From Phymorhynchus buccinoides (Eukaryota > Mollusca > Gastropoda > Neogastropoda > Raphitomidae), in NCBI GenBank assembly GCA_017654935.2, contig CM065704.1, forward strand, positions 26,237,107 to 26,301,106: a stretch of DNA of 64,000 bases, read 5' to 3'. Under the pieces are notes generated by a model. It saw nothing but the letters and a program-made list of their open reading frames with translations, was not told the origin of the DNA and did not search any database. This document shows, piece by piece, positions 11,689 through 25,017 of the stretch. Within the stretch, counting starts at the first letter, position 1. Every line of letters starts with the position of its first letter. Both the position numbers and the translations under genes were made by a program.

Positions 11689-12599
11689 GAAGGAGCACAC
11701 CTCACCTAAAACTTAGTAAAAATCTGATTATGTAACAAGATTGACCTACTACGTTATTTGTCATAATCATAGGACACAATAGTTTCACTCAGGAAGATAA
11801 GGTATCAACCTACATGGGCACCCTGACGGATGGGGATTTAGCAACAAACACTGTCGAGATCACCAGGGAAAACACCATTTACAGAGAGTGCAACACTCAC
11901 TTTGATCTGGTTTCCAAAAAGTCAAAACATCGGCGATTCCCCCCTGGCGGAGGTGCTGGAAGTCAAAAGGTATTTCAGTGAAATGGCCGCATAAGTTTAG
12001 ACCAAATTGTTTGCACAAAATTCTCCACAATAAAAGCCTTTTTATTTAATTTTAATTTTTTTAAATTTATACAGTTTACCTAAAAGAGTTTTCGCTCCAC
12101 AACAAAGGAAATCAGCTCCATTTGTTTTACTACAAAGAAGAAAAAGCTTCAACCAAAAGGAGTGACCTCCACCCACCCCAATCCAAAATGGCTTCTCTCT
12201 CCGACATTCTCCGGTTTGATTTCTAGGAAACCAGAGCAAAAATGAGTGTTCCGATCCTTGAAAAGGCTGTCTTATTGGTGATCTCGACGTTTTTCTTGCC
12301 AGGGTCTACCTTTAAAGTTCATAAAACATGATAGTTAGCCAATCAACTGCACTACACTGAGCTCATAATAATGAGGAGGGGGAATATTTATACAGCGCCC
12401 ATTCTACTCTGTAGGCTACTGGGCACTTTGCGCTTTTAAATATTAAAAAAGAAAACAGAAACCAATAGAGCGCACGACCTTGAATTTCAATGAGTTGAAA
12501 TTAGAGAGTTGAATTAGAAAAGTCACCGCAAATACGAACAAAGCATGCCAGTCAATTTTGTCTACAGCACGAACGCCAATGTCAAATGCCTGATTGCAC
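11689..12599. other. Copy A stretch downstream of PARP-like fragment, no gene
   Basis: Counterpart 48,967-49,863. No open frame with recognisable motifs; a GAACACTCA/GTTCCGATC stretch around 12,240 has no assignable role. Confidence 0.4.
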
Positions 12600-13555
12600 G
12601 AGCAGCAAGTGGAGGTAACCCACTCCAGTCCCCTTATTTCCCAGTGAAAGTGACCAAATATTCGGGGTAGGCCTGCGTGTTGTTGAAAATGACATACATC
12701 CCGCACTTGCTGACGTTATCAGTGGTAAATGCCTTATTGCATGAACAACAAGACTAGTGCAGGTAATATAACCCACTCCAGTCCCCTTAGTTTCCAGTGA
12801 AGGTGACCAAATACTCGGGGTAGGCCTGGGTGTCGTTGAAAATTATGTACCATCCTGCAACTTGCTTGACGTTATCGGCAGTGGTTAAATGCCTATTGTC
12901 ATGAACAACAGACTAGTGCAATGTATATTATAACCCGTCAGTCCCCTTATAATTCCAGTGAAGGTGACCAAATACTCGGGGTATGGCCTGGATGTCGTTG
13001 AAATTATGTACATCCTACACTTACTGACGATTATCCGTGGTTAAATCCCTTATTGCATGAACAACAACAAGACTAGTGCAGGTATTATTAAACCCCACTC
13101 CATCCCCTTAGATTCCATTGAGTGACCAATATTCGGGTAGGCCTGGTGTCGTTGGAAAATGACGTACATCCCGCACTTGCTGCTGTTATCAGTGGTAAAA
13201 TGCCTTATTGCATGAACAACAAGACTAGTGCAGGTAATTACCCAACTCCATTCCCCTTTATTTCCGCAGTGAAGGTGACCAACTACTCGGGATAGGCCTG
13301 GTGTCTTGAAAATGACATACATCCCACAGTTTGCTGATGTTGTCAGCGGCTGAAGTCGTAAGGATGTTGCCTTGACGGGGGGGGCAGCACCCTCATCTTG
13401 TCGTTGCCGTTGGGTCGGGGTGCCCAACCAGCACTTTGCACTGTAAGACGTAGCTCTTGCTGGTGCTGTCGCGGGGAGAGTACGTCAAGCGCGTGTAGTA
13501 GTTGGACCCCACCGCAAAGTACACACCTGGACATACACCACAGCTGAAAAACACA
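12600..13555 (-). pseudogene. Copy-A fragment: PARP-like terminal exon and tandem units, frameshifted
   Basis: Same sequence as 49,864-50,791 but with many one- and two-base indels, so no frame runs through. The exon part is about 13,261-13,553, just after CAGCTGTGGTGTATG read on the minus strand. The upstream exons are absent because copy A ends at 14,290. Probably a low-accuracy rendering of the copy-B exon rather than a biological pseudogene. Confidence 0.8.
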
Positions 13556-13589
13556 GAGCCATGCTTTCTTACTGACAAAGGTACAACCA

Positions 13590-14145
13590 ACATTAACTCG
13601 TTCGCATCGCAACGATTTTGATTTTAACCTCTTCGCTGCCTACGACGTATATATACATCCTCTATAGCGATTCAGTACTTGCCACCGACGTCTATATACT
13701 CGCGCAAGTAGCGATATTGACCGCTTAAAAAACCGCGCAGCAGAACCGGCGGCGCATGCACCAGCAGTAGGTGGGCAGTGAAGGGTTAAAAAACCTCACA
13801 AATCACGTCCATCCATGTACACAAAAACAAAACGTACATAACAAAATGAAAAAATGAAGAGATACGAGGTTTTCACTTCAGTTTATCATAGGGAATGGTA
13901 GATCAGACTTTTTTTATATAAAGATTTATCTAGAAAAACTCTCTACAATACACCAATTGGTTCCCCTATACGAACCACTACAACAGCAAAGCCTAGGGCA
14001 AATTGTGGTCTAAATAGTAAGTGAAGCGAGTTTATATAACGTGACAAAGTATGTGTGCACACAGATTTCTCCCTTGTAGAGGCAAATGCAATAAAACTGA
14101 CGAGAGCTATCTATATTAACGGACTCACTTGCCAAAACGACTTGA
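13590..14145. mobile_element. Composite TTAA element, copy A (noisy)
   Basis: Counterpart of 50,839-51,402, including the TTAACCTCTTCGCTGCC MITE at about 13,627-13,790, with indels. Its mirror is at about 14,450-15,002 in the inverted copy. Confidence 0.65.
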
Positions 14146-15047
14146 AAGAGTTAAAAACAGAAGAAGATATTTGGTAGAGAGATATACCTTTTATTGTTTC
14201 ATGGATTGCAAGTAAGGCATGACATACTGGTATTCGTGGCAACAATATTAAAATGACTGACCTTTTAAACCTTCTTAACCATGCACAATTCATTTAAATT
14301 TAGAAATAGAATTGTGCATGGGTTAAGAAGTTAAAGGTTCGTCATTTTAATATTGTGGCTCACGAATCCAGTATGTCCATGTGCCTTACTTGCAAATCCT
14401 GGAACAAATACAGGTTATATATCTCTCGCCAAAATATCTCTCTGTTTTTAACTCTTTCAGTCGTTTTGGCCGATGTATGTCGTAATTAATAGATAGCTGT
14501 CATTTTTATGCTTTGCTTCAAGGGAAGTAAATCTGTGTGCACACCATACTTTGGTCACTTCTAAACGTCGCTTCACTCCTTTAACCACATTTTGCCCCTT
14601 GGCTTTGCTTTTGTAGTGGTTCGTTATAGGGTAACCAATTGTGTAGAGAGTTTTTCTTATAAATCTTTATATAAAAAAAGTCTGATCTACCTTTTCCCTA
14701 TTCTAAACCTGAAGTAAACTGTAATCTTCTTTCATTTTTTTCATTTTTGTTTATGTACTTTTTGTTTTTTGTCTACATGCATGGAGTGATTTTGTGGAGG
14801 TTTTTTTTAACCCCTTCAACTGCCACCTACTGCTTGTGTCATGCGCCTCCGTTTGCTGACGCGGTTTTTAATGCTGCAATATCGCTACTTAGGCGCGATG
14901 TATATTACGTCTGTGGCAAGTCTGAATGCGCTATAGAGGATGTATATTATCGTCGGAGCAGCGAAGAGGTTATATTCAAATCGTGCGATTGCGAACGAGT
15001 TAATGTGGTTTACCTTTGTCCTTTTAATTAGCATTGCTCTGTGTTTT

Positions 15048-15990
15048 TTCAGCTGTGTGTAGGGCCAGGGTGTGTACTTTGCCGGTGGGGTTCCAACTAC
15101 TCCACGCGCTTGACGTACTCTCCCCGGACAGCACCAGCAAGCGCTACGTCTACCAGTGCAAATGCTGGTTGGGCCACCCCACCACGCAACGACAAGAGAG
15201 GGTGCTGCCCCCCCGTCAAGCAACATCCCTACGACCAGCGCCGACAACTCAGCAACTAGTGGGATGTATGTCATTTTCAACGACCCCCAGCCTATCCGAC
15301 TATTTGGTCACTTCACTGGGAAATAAAGGGACTGGCGTGGGTTATATTACCTGGCACTAGTCTTGTTTGTTCTGCAATAGGCATTTACCACTGGGAAAAA
15401 GAACGTCAGCCAGTGCGGGATGTACGTCATTTTCAACGAAACCCAGGCCTACCCTAATATTTGTCACTTCACTGGAATCTAAGGGGACTGGAGTGGTATG
15501 ATACTACCTGCACTAGTCTTGTTTGTTTTGTTCATGCAATACGGCATTTACACTGGATAACGTCGTATTGCAGGATGTACATAATTTTTCACGACACTCA
15601 GGCCGACCCCGAGTATTTGGTCGACCTTCACTGAATCTAAGGGGACTGACTGGGTTATAATATTACATGCCTAGTCTTGTTTGTTCAATGCAATCAGGCA
15701 TTTACCCCCTGATAACTCAGCAAGTGCAGGGGTACATAATTTTTCAACGACACCCAGGCTACCCCGAGATTTGGTCACCTTCACTGGAAACTAACGGGGA
15801 CTGGGGTGGTTTATTTACCTGCACTATACTTGTTGTTCATGCAATAAGGCATTTACCTACTGATAACGTCAGCAAGTGCGGATGTATGTCATTTTTCACA
15901 ACATCGCAGGCCTACCCGAATATTTGGTCACTTTCACTGTAATCAGGGGACTGGTGGGTTCCTCACTTGCTTGCTCGTGCAATCAGGCTT
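15048..15990 (+). pseudogene. Inverted-copy fragment: PARP-like terminal exon and tandem units, frameshifted
   Basis: Plus-strand mirror of 12,600-13,555. Exon words are visible (RYVYQCK near 15,140, later YLVT) but in shifting frames. Tandem units follow to about 15,990. Product of the fold-back copy. Confidence 0.8.
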
Positions 15991-16859
15991 TGACATGGCG
16001 TTCGTGCTTTCAGACCAACTTGCCTGCATGCTTTGTTCTTAGTTGCGGTAACTTTCTAATTCACTCTCCAATTTCAATCCCGTGAAATTCAAGGTCGTGC
16101 GCTCTATTGTTTTCTGTTTTCCTTTTTATATTTCAACGGAGCGCAAAGTTGCCCCAGTAGCCTACCAGAGTAGAATGGGTGCTGTATAAATATTCCCCTC
16201 CTCATTATTATGAACTCAGTGTAACGTCAGTTGATTGGCTAACTATCATGTTTTATGAACTTAAAGTAGACACCTGCAAGAACACGTCAACCTCACCAGA
16301 AAACATCCTTTTCAAAGATCGGAACACTCATTTTTGCTCTGGTTTCCTATAAATCCAACCGGAGATTTCGGAGATGAAGCCATTTTGGATTGGGTGGGTG
16401 GAAGTCACTCATTGTGGTTGAGAGCTTTTTCTTCTTTTGTAGTGCAGTAAAACAAAGGAGCTATTTCCTTTGTTGAGAGCGAACTCCTTTTGGTAAACTG
16501 TATAATTAAAAATATAATAATTAAAAGGCTTTATTGTGGAAATTTTGTGCACACAATTTGTGCTAACTCAGGCGAGAATCACTGAAAGAATTTGACTTCC
16601 AGCACCTCCGCCAAGGGGGAATTGCCGATTTGGACTTTTAGGAACCAGATCAACGTGAGTGGTTTGCAATCTCTGTAAAGGGTTGTTTTCCTGGTGATCT
16701 CACCATGTTTCTTGCTAAATCATCCATCAGGTTCCCATGTAGGGGGGATACTTTATCTTCCTGAGTGAAACTATTCGTCCTATGCTTATGACAACATAAA
16801 CGTAGTAGTGTCAATCTTGTTACATATCAATTTTACAAGTTTTAGGTGAGGTGTGATCC

Positions 16860-17102
16860 TTAACCCTTTCACCGCCATGTCGGCATTTATGCACCACAGT
16901 GGTTTAACACCCATGTTCCTACTAAAAGGCATCAAACATCGGGCTGTTATCTGAAGACCCTATTTATTACTTTGTGAGGCCAGGCTAGGCCTAATTTTCT
17001 GCATGTCACAGAGGAATTCCATATTGCAGATTAAATTTTGTTCTACCCAGTTAAGTTTAATGATATTTTTGGCTAAAAACTGTCTGGCAGGGAAAGGGTT
17101 AA
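16860..17102. mobile_element. TTAA piggyBac-like MITE, inverted copy
   Basis: Mirror of 11,443-11,688 with extra indels; TTAA present at both ends. Confidence 0.75.
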
Positions 17103-17443
17103 CTCATTCGCATCGCAATGATTTTGAATGATTAACAAAACTCACAAAGCCATACATACAAACAAACATACATAAACGAAAGGAGAATGAAAGGAGATTA
17201 CGGGGTTTTACTCCAGGTTTAGACATAGGGAAGTGGTGAGATCAGACCTTTTTTATATAAGATTTTTATATATACAAAACTCTACACCGATTGACTTCTC
17301 TGGCACAAACACTAAAAAAACCACGTCTGAGGCAAAAGTGGTCTAAGGGATGAAGCGGTTTAGAATTGACTAAGGTCCTTCTAAACTGTGCACACAGATT
17401 TATCTTTCCTTGAAGCAAATGCCATCAGATTGACAGCTATCTA

Positions 17444-17685
17444 TTAACCCTTATCACAGCCAGCCCTACTTTCACCAAGCATTTCCATTAAATTTACCTG
17501 GGTAGAGAACAAAATCCATCTGGCAGTATTGAGGATTCTTTCTGTGACTGTATAAAATAAGTTTCTCCTTACTTCCCAACCTAAGACAATATGGTCTTTG
17601 TATAATTACCCGCAATTTGATGCTTTTAGTAACATAGGTGTTAAAATTCAATGTGTGCTAATCGACTTTGCGGTGAAAGGGTTAT
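17444..17685. mobile_element. TTAA piggyBac-like MITE, inverted copy
   Basis: Mirror of 10,867-11,092. It retains the internal segment missing from that copy, which shows that the copy-A deletion is not shared. Confidence 0.72.
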
Positions 17686-17734
17686 CCTGCGATATATGGC
17701 TGGACGACTTGAATGATTAAAGCCCTCTTAGTCC

Positions 17735-18335
17735 GTGAAATACGCTACTTGGGAATCTTTTTTAGTATAAGGAGGACAGAGATTGGAGAAGGTAGAGAGG
17801 TTATAGCATGGTCACCTTGGTTTTGTGGTAAAGAGTAACCACAGTTGAATGAATTTAGAAAGCGGCTAATGGAGGGAAGTGCTGTGCCGCCCTGTTGTGT
17901 TGCTTTCTGGAAACATAAGTTTTAATATTGATACACCTCAGACTTTGGTCGTTATCTAAGCTTTCAACTAGGAATCCGACTTCAAGTCTACATTTGAAGA
18001 TCTGCATAACATATATGCCACTATATTTGTTTACACAAAATGAAAATTAGGGATTGACAGTAACTGTAGTTACTGTTATCAGATGTACTGATGTTATTGA
18101 GCATTTCTTTTACGGTGCCCAAAGTTAAAAGGGGGGGGGGGGGGGGGGGGGGTTTGAAGTATATTGAAAGTTATATTTTACATATTTGGACTTTTCGCAT
18201 AAAAAGAGATACAAAGATTTGTTTTGTGTGGGTTACTAACCCCAGTGTAAAAGCAAACTAAAGTTAACATGTTTAATCATATTCTGCTTATCGGTAAAAT
18301 GGTATAAGCATATTTAAAAGACTACTTCGAAGCTG
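17735..18335 (+). mobile_element. LINE reverse-transcriptase tail in inverted copy, badly frameshifted
   Basis: Mirror of the copy-A fragment on the plus strand. A run of about 25 G at 18,128-18,152 replaces sequence that reads ACTGGGTTTTG in copies A and B, and other indels abound. Not a separate insertion. Confidence 0.7.
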
Positions 18336-19760
18336 CCTATCGGGAAATTATTTTGATAACATATTGGAATAAGATCTTTGTATATTGTTAAATGTCCAAA
18401 GTAGTATAAGATTATCATGTCAAATGCACAGACGACCCCAAAAAACTATTCTAGCACTCAGACATGTACACATTAATCACACAAGCACCTACACGGACAG
18501 GCACGCACACATAAGGTTACTAACACGCAGACACAACACAACCTACAATCGCATTCTCAATGCAACATGATTGTCTCCCTTTCCCGTCACGCCCTCTGCT
18601 TCCCTTGTTCCCTTCGCTTTAATTTTCGGTTTTTTAGCAGGGACAGCGAACGGGGTTGGTGACCGTTGGGAGAATTATAATTTGTGTCCCCTACTTTTTT
18701 TCTTTTTTTTTATATTCCTTCTCCGCGCGTACGCACGCATGGGACACATGATTCCTAATGCTTACCACAGGTCCGACAAAACCAGACCTTGTGTACCAGG
18801 AAAACATTAAACGTTAGTAACTTACATGTAGTAATTCCCTACAAACCCACATGTAATGCGAGTAAGTGTGAGAGAAGTGAAACCTGTTTGGAAAAAAAAA
18901 TGAGCCGCGAAAACAGAAAAAGAAGAAAAGAATCAAAAAATGAACAAATGGGGTTTAAAAAATTTAAAATAAAATAAAAATAAAAAAGTAGAGGAGGTTC
19001 AGGGACTGGCTGCAAACCTATGTTGATCGGCCTAAGGGGCTGTTTAATTTTTTGCGCTTGTTTTTTGGTGCAGACTTCAATTGTCATTGAAATTGTGAGG
19101 AATTTTAAATGGAGCAAAGTTCACTAGATATACAATTTGGGAAAATTGTTTTTGCATTATGGCTGACTTATTTAGAAATCTTATGTAGATTGTAATATCC
19201 TTTTGGAGAAATTTTTTGTTGCAGGTACTGATTGACTGGGAAATATTGTCTCACGGTGATGATTAAAAAACAATCTCTTTGAATGATTGGCTACAAAGAG
19301 ATAATGTACCTGACTGATTTTTTGTAAATAGAAACCTTGCACATGATAAGAAAATTTTCTGCATGATTATTAATTTTATTAACAAATTGCATGATTATTT
19401 TGAAGAAGCACGTACAATTTTCAGCATAAGGCTTTTTTTTTTTTTTTTTTTTGGTGGGGGGTTGTCTATTTTTGACCTCCTGCACCAGAGCAAGGACTTG
19501 TGGATAAAAACGTGTGTAGGGGTGGTAGATATTGCCAGACTGCCCCAACATGGCCGAAAGGCCAAAGAGGGCTTAAAATCATTATTTCTTCTATTGCCAG
19601 ACTTTAAAATTACATTCCCTCCTGATAAATAGCCAATGAAACGAACCTTTCTTTTGTTGAGTTTGCTTGGTGTTGTTTGTTTTCAAGAACCGACATTCCA
19701 ATCATCAAGCTAGCACAAGTACTGAGTAGGGCATTTGCCACAAGTGGTCCGGTCTCTATA

Positions 19761-20457
19761 CAGGGAAACCCATTAGTACGATAACGGTTTAAACGAGAGC
19801 CCTGTGTACGAGTGGTTTCAAATTCCCGACCACAAGCCTTCCTTTTTCCTTGTTAAATAATTCTGCATACAACGTTTCTCGCTACAACGAGCACTTGCAT
19901 TAACGTACATTTATTGACTCCCAAAGTCAAGCTTTTTATGCAAAAATTCACGGTTAAACGAGAACGCATACAACCACACCGCCATCCCAAAGTCAGCTTC
20001 TTGCACACTACCTGGCTCGAACGAGAACACACTGACAACAACATCCCAGTCTTGACTAACCCCTCGATACGTAAGCGGCATTCTTATTGGCCGATATAAC
20101 AACTTGGTGTCTTGCAGCGCAGCAGACGACTGACTCACTCTTTGCGCACTGATCTTGTGACTTCGGGGAAATTTTAACTTTCTGCTAAAGCGCTGTGTGG
20201 ATTTTACTGTTTTTTGATGTTTATCGTGTTTAATAAAACTGTTTTTCAAGTGGTTGTAATCAGCTTAAAACCTATGATCAGATACTGGGCTTACACGCAC
20301 GCACTCATAGTAGTCTACTGAGTAGATTGAGGAGCGATTGATAGGTTCGTCAGGGTTGCCAAAATCGCTAAAATGTTTGAACGAGCAATGCTTACAACGA
20401 GTAATTGGCCCTCTCTCCCTGAAATTCGTACTAGCGGGTTTTCCCTGTACTAGACTA
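19761..20457. mobile_element. pogo/Tigger-like element, inverted copy
   Basis: Mirror of 8,063-8,771 with indels. Confidence 0.75.
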
Positions 20458-21858
20458 TATTTTGCCGCAGCCGTTCTGCCCGAGTTCGCTGACCTTTCGA
20501 ATGCAACTCCGTGAATTTCAGGCCGTCCTCACGTGCACATGCCCTATTCCACCCTCATTCTGACTCCCTTTTAGTTTTTCCTCAGAAGCTATTCCTTTCA
20601 GTTATTATCCTCTCACAGAGGTAAATATTCCTTGATTGTGGTTATGAGACAGAAAAGACCTACACATGTGGTTACCACTATGAAACAATGTAAGCCCTGA
20701 TGGATAAACAATTAAATTGTTTATGCTTGATAGAATAGAATGAAAAATTGTGTTTTACGTCCTCTCGTCTGGAACAGACACATATGGGACATTTGTAGAT
20801 ACAAAGTGGTGGACATACTGGCTGCAAATACCCAGAGGCAGTGCAACTCAGTAAAGTCCTGATTTTTTAGCATACAGATGGTGGTAGCGGTAACACGCCT
20901 CGGTTAAACCTCATGTCTATGGGTCCGCCAAAGTTTATGCTTTTAATGGTTTATCCTGTGATGAAGTGGTAACCAAAGGCATGAACTAAAAGGAGTCTGA
21001 AACTGTGCCGTGGCCTTTGACGCGATTTGCATAGGTGCAACTTTTCCTGGTATACAAGGAGTTCCTGTTTTTGAATTTCACCAGAAGAGGAGTTCCTTTT
21101 TTTAAATTTCTCAAACAAATCTTATGTGGTCCCTACGGATTTTTTTTTTTAACATTTTTAAACGTTTGTATAGTATAAACTGTGGAAAAAACAAACTAAA
21201 ATACCTTAATCAATTCATTTTTTTCTGCAGCTGCAGGGTACATTACCCCTGAACCCCGGCCTTTCAGGTTTTTTCATTTTGTGTAGTTGCACCATGTATT
21301 TGTCAATTGACATCAGAGTGTGTGTGTGTGTATTTCGTAGCAGCAGATTGCTTATTAAATTATCCAGAATGTACCTGAGGTACCCTCAGATGCTGCCTTA
21401 CCCTCATGTAGGGGGCCCACAAGCTTCTACCCGTACCTCAACCTTTCTTGTGCACCTGTCACCAATACAAAACATTTGGAACACAGAGCTTTCCGTTTCC
21501 AATCCCACACATCTGGAACAACCTCCCTTCCTCTCTCCGGAAGCCTCTCCTCTTTGGGGGTCCTTATTCAAACTGCCTGACAACTGTTCTCTCAAAATAC
21601 CTCTGTTGATCTCCTGTGTCCTTCTCCCCTTCAGTTCAACCTCTGTTAGTTTTTTTGCTGAGTTGGACTATGTGTGAGTCAGTGCGATATGGGGCTAATG
21701 TTTTTTCCACTGGAATTTTGTATGGTTGTGTTTCCACTTTGTATAATTATGTTGTTTTTTCTGAATGATTTTGTATATGTTATTTTGTAAGCGCTGTAAG
21801 TCCTGCTGCGCCAGGAGAACGGGCTATATACAGAGTTATATTATTATCATTATTACCA

Positions 21859-22411
21859 CCAGGGCTGGGATTCTGAAACGTTTGAGTTTTACCATGGGTA
21901 CACGACAGGCCCATGTGGGTAAAGTTACCTCTGTATTCACCACACACTCGGCACGCACAGGGTAGCTACCCAATGTCTATTTTTATATACCCTGGGATTC
22001 CCTCATGGTGCAAATGCGCTTTCCCTATGTCAGTGGTTTTCCTTCCACGGACCACAACCCTTTTCTACCGTTTTCTTCCATTGTCTCTACCCCACCCCAC
22101 CTCCAAAATTCCTCTCTACTCTGTGTCTCTCCTATGCCCTATCTAGGTGTACATAGGCCGAGCTGGTCATTCAGTTTGTGGTGTAGGCAGCCAGCAAGGT
22201 TTGTACACAACCTACTTACACGCTAGTTCCCACGCCTGTACCCTAAGCTAGGATAGGTAATTTACCCACGAGTTGAGGGACGGGAAGGGTGTAACGTTGT
22301 TCTGAATAATTAGGTAGTGCTCCCTGTGGGTAGTTTCACCTACTGTGGGTAACTTTACCCACTGTATGGTGCTTAACCCTTGTGGTAACGTGCGCCATGA
22401 ATCCCAGCCCA
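21859..22411. mobile_element. hAT-like MITE, inverted copy
   Basis: Mirror of 6,080-6,632 with indels. Confidence 0.72.
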
Positions 22412-23500
22412 GTACGCGACGCTTTGTTGGGTGTTTTGTCCTTTCGTAATCTGCTCTTTTTTTAGATTTGGCGGCTTTTGCCTGTTTTTTTTTGTTTTTC
22501 TACTTTGCTTTTAGTTTTGCTTTGTACGCAAGGTTTTTCATTCTTTTTCTTTTCTTTTTACATTTTTTATGTTCGATGTGGTTTTTGGATTTTATTGTTC
22601 CACTTGCAAAAACCTGTTTTGCTAGAGTGAATTCCTTGGTAGATGCTTGAGTACTGACCAACCTAGTGACTAACTCTCGCCAATACCTTCGTTCTCGAAC
22701 AGACGCGTATGGACATTAATAGATATAAAGATGGTGGAACGATCCTGGAGGCGAGTACCCACACCCCCCACCCGCACAAAAAACACCAGGAAATCTCAAT
22801 TTTTTAACAATACAGATGTACTATATGTTTTTCCCCTAGCCATGTACCCATTTATAAACCTTGCCCTTATTCCACAGCTTTTCGCTTTCCAATGTAGTTG
22901 TGCGTCTGAACTACGTATACCAGTGCTTTTAGTTTGAACAAGTTTGGAAGCCGGTTTTTGTTGAAATCTGTATTTAGTCATGAATTAGCACCAGCATGAA
23001 AGAATTTCCGCGTTTTCGCGGAAATTTAGCAAAACTTCCGTGGAATGGAAAAATCCGCGAAAAGGACCGCGATGCTGCCGTATTCTTATAATCTGCAAGT
23101 CTCTATTTGGCGATCTCAAACTGGGTAACGAAGTCGCTTTAGCTCACTCGCTTCAATTGGTGCGAGGAAGGCGAAATGAGTAGCTCCCGCCCAACAAAAT
23201 AGCGATGTTAGCTTAAAATGGTGGGTGGAAGGGCTATTTGATTTTGTGGCGACCAAAATTTTCGGAAATAGATTATCCCCCCCTCCTTGCTGAACAAAAC
23301 TGTTGCATGATGTAGGTGAAAAGGTGGTTGTAAATAATTTTTGGGAACGTGTGCCTTCCCCCCCCCCCTCCCCCTCAACAAAAACATTGGACGTTTAGGT
23401 GAAAATTCGGCTGAAGGATTTTTTCTGGCTGAAAACAAAATCATTGATTCTCTGATCCTGAGGATGTTGTGGTGGCAAAAAATTTGGGGGAACTTTTTGT

Positions 23501-24000
23501 NNNNNNNNNNNNNNNNNNNNNNNNNNNNNNNNNNNNNNNNNNNNNNNNNNNNNNNNNNNNNNNNNNNNNNNNNNNNNNNNNNNNNNNNNNNNNNNNNNNN
23601 NNNNNNNNNNNNNNNNNNNNNNNNNNNNNNNNNNNNNNNNNNNNNNNNNNNNNNNNNNNNNNNNNNNNNNNNNNNNNNNNNNNNNNNNNNNNNNNNNNNN
23701 NNNNNNNNNNNNNNNNNNNNNNNNNNNNNNNNNNNNNNNNNNNNNNNNNNNNNNNNNNNNNNNNNNNNNNNNNNNNNNNNNNNNNNNNNNNNNNNNNNNN
23801 NNNNNNNNNNNNNNNNNNNNNNNNNNNNNNNNNNNNNNNNNNNNNNNNNNNNNNNNNNNNNNNNNNNNNNNNNNNNNNNNNNNNNNNNNNNNNNNNNNNN
23901 NNNNNNNNNNNNNNNNNNNNNNNNNNNNNNNNNNNNNNNNNNNNNNNNNNNNNNNNNNNNNNNNNNNNNNNNNNNNNNNNNNNNNNNNNNNNNNNNNNNN
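23501..24000. other. Assembly gap of exactly 500 N
   Basis: 500 consecutive N. The round number suggests a scaffolding gap of unknown size. The left flank is the inverted copy; the right flank begins in a short tandem repeat upstream of the p24-family gene. Confidence 0.99.
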
Positions 24001-24262
24001 AAAGAAAGGAATCAGTGGTGATCTCCTCTTCATTCTTTAGTTGAACGCGGTACTTATTTGCAAGGCAAAAGTTTGGGCCGTTTTTTCTTTCTTTTTTATT
24101 AAGAAGGGCAATCAGTGTGATCTCCATTCATTCTTTAGTTGACCGCATGTACTTATTGAAATGCACAAGTTATGGCCGTTTTTTTCACATTTCTTTTTCT
24201 TAAGATAGGGCAATCAGTGGAATGATCTCCCTTCATTCTTTAGTTACCGATGTACTTATGCA
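24001..24262. repeat. Three-unit tandem repeat at start of second contig
   Basis: Units of about 100 bp around GTGATCTCC, CATTCTTTAGTTGACCGC and TGTACTTAT. A diverged single unit is at 4,816-4,890. Confidence 0.65.
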
Positions 24263-24503
24263 GTGCTTGGTTATCTTATCTTTGGAGCCTTGTTGTCAAC
24301 TTGTCCGCTCACTTTGTAGAATGTAATGAAATGTATGGAGATTATTTGAATATGGCAATATTTTGTAGATTTAAAAGATTGTCCTAATTATGTATTATGG
24401 AAAACTGTAAAAGGAATGAGACAAACCTCATAGTACAATCAATAGTGGATTATTTTTGAATCCTTTTTTCGCCGACCTTTAGCCAAACAATCTATTATTA
24501 GTA

Positions 24504-24942
24504 TTAACCCTTTCGCCGCCAGCTCATGTTTCAGCACAAAAGTATGTCAAATTTACCTATGTGACGAAAGTTGGCATCTGCAGTAAAACTGTTAGATCCC
24601 CCAATGCATCCATCAGTAAATCATTTCCTTACTCGCAAATTAACAACATAAGGATATTGGATTATGGATAACTGACCACTTTATGCCTTTTTAGTAGCAT
24701 GGGTTTAACTCAGTGTGGTGCTAGAAATGCGACATCGGCGGTGAAAGGATTAACTTAACTGGGTACAGCAACAAAAAATGCAACGTTTGCGAATTCCTCT
24801 GTGACACGTATAACATTAGGCCATCCTTTACTCCCAAAATTTGAAAATAGGGTTTTTCGGATAACAGCCTGATTTATGCTTTTAGTGACATAGGTGTTAA
24901 ACCATTGTGGTGCAAAAATGCGACATTGGTGGTGAGAGGTTA
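24504..24942. mobile_element. Two adjoining TTAA piggyBac-like MITEs
   Basis: A full copy at 24,504-24,753 (TTAACCCTTTCGCCGCCAG to CGGCGGTGAAAGGATTAA) is followed directly by the right two thirds of another (CTTAACTGGGTACAG to GGTGGTGAGAGGTTAC). They lie 75 bases upstream of the p24 GOLD-exon acceptor. Confidence 0.75.
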
Positions 24943-25017
24943 CTTGATTGTACATATTTTGTGTGCATTGGGGTTTTTGTTTGGTTTTTTTTAAAGACTG
25001 AATTAGTTTTGTTTTAG

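Larger units (their letters stand above)
1..14290 (+). repeat. Large duplication, copy A (matches 37,708-51,545)
   Basis: Base by base reading shows this stretch running in the same order and orientation as 37,708-51,545, with long identical tracts and small indels. It carries no complete gene. Copy A has a nested TTAA element at 1,144-1,669 that copy B lacks; copy B has about 35 bases near 39,165-39,200 that A lacks. From about 10,860 to 14,290 the copy becomes noisier, for example a lost internal segment of the MITE at 10,867. It ends at a fold-back near 14,290 where B continues into unrelated sequence. Best read as an alternative haplotype or assembly duplicate; a real segmental duplication is not excluded. 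Confidence 0.9.
14300..23500 (-). repeat. Inverted, noisy copy of about 5,020-14,290 (copy A-inverted)
   Basis: Reading the minus strand reproduces copy A backwards from the fold-back near 14,300 to the N gap: PARP-like exon fragment, tandem units, nested MITEs, LINE tail, pogo-like MITE, AAT repeat and 6,080-6,632 element all reappear in reverse order. Small indels are frequent, and a run of about 25 G near 18,128 replaces normal sequence. The pattern fits one uncorrected long read that crossed a molecule and came back on the other strand. Confidence 0.88.

Noticed and set aside
23341..24127. Open frames spanning the N block
   Set aside because: They exist only because N was not read as stop.
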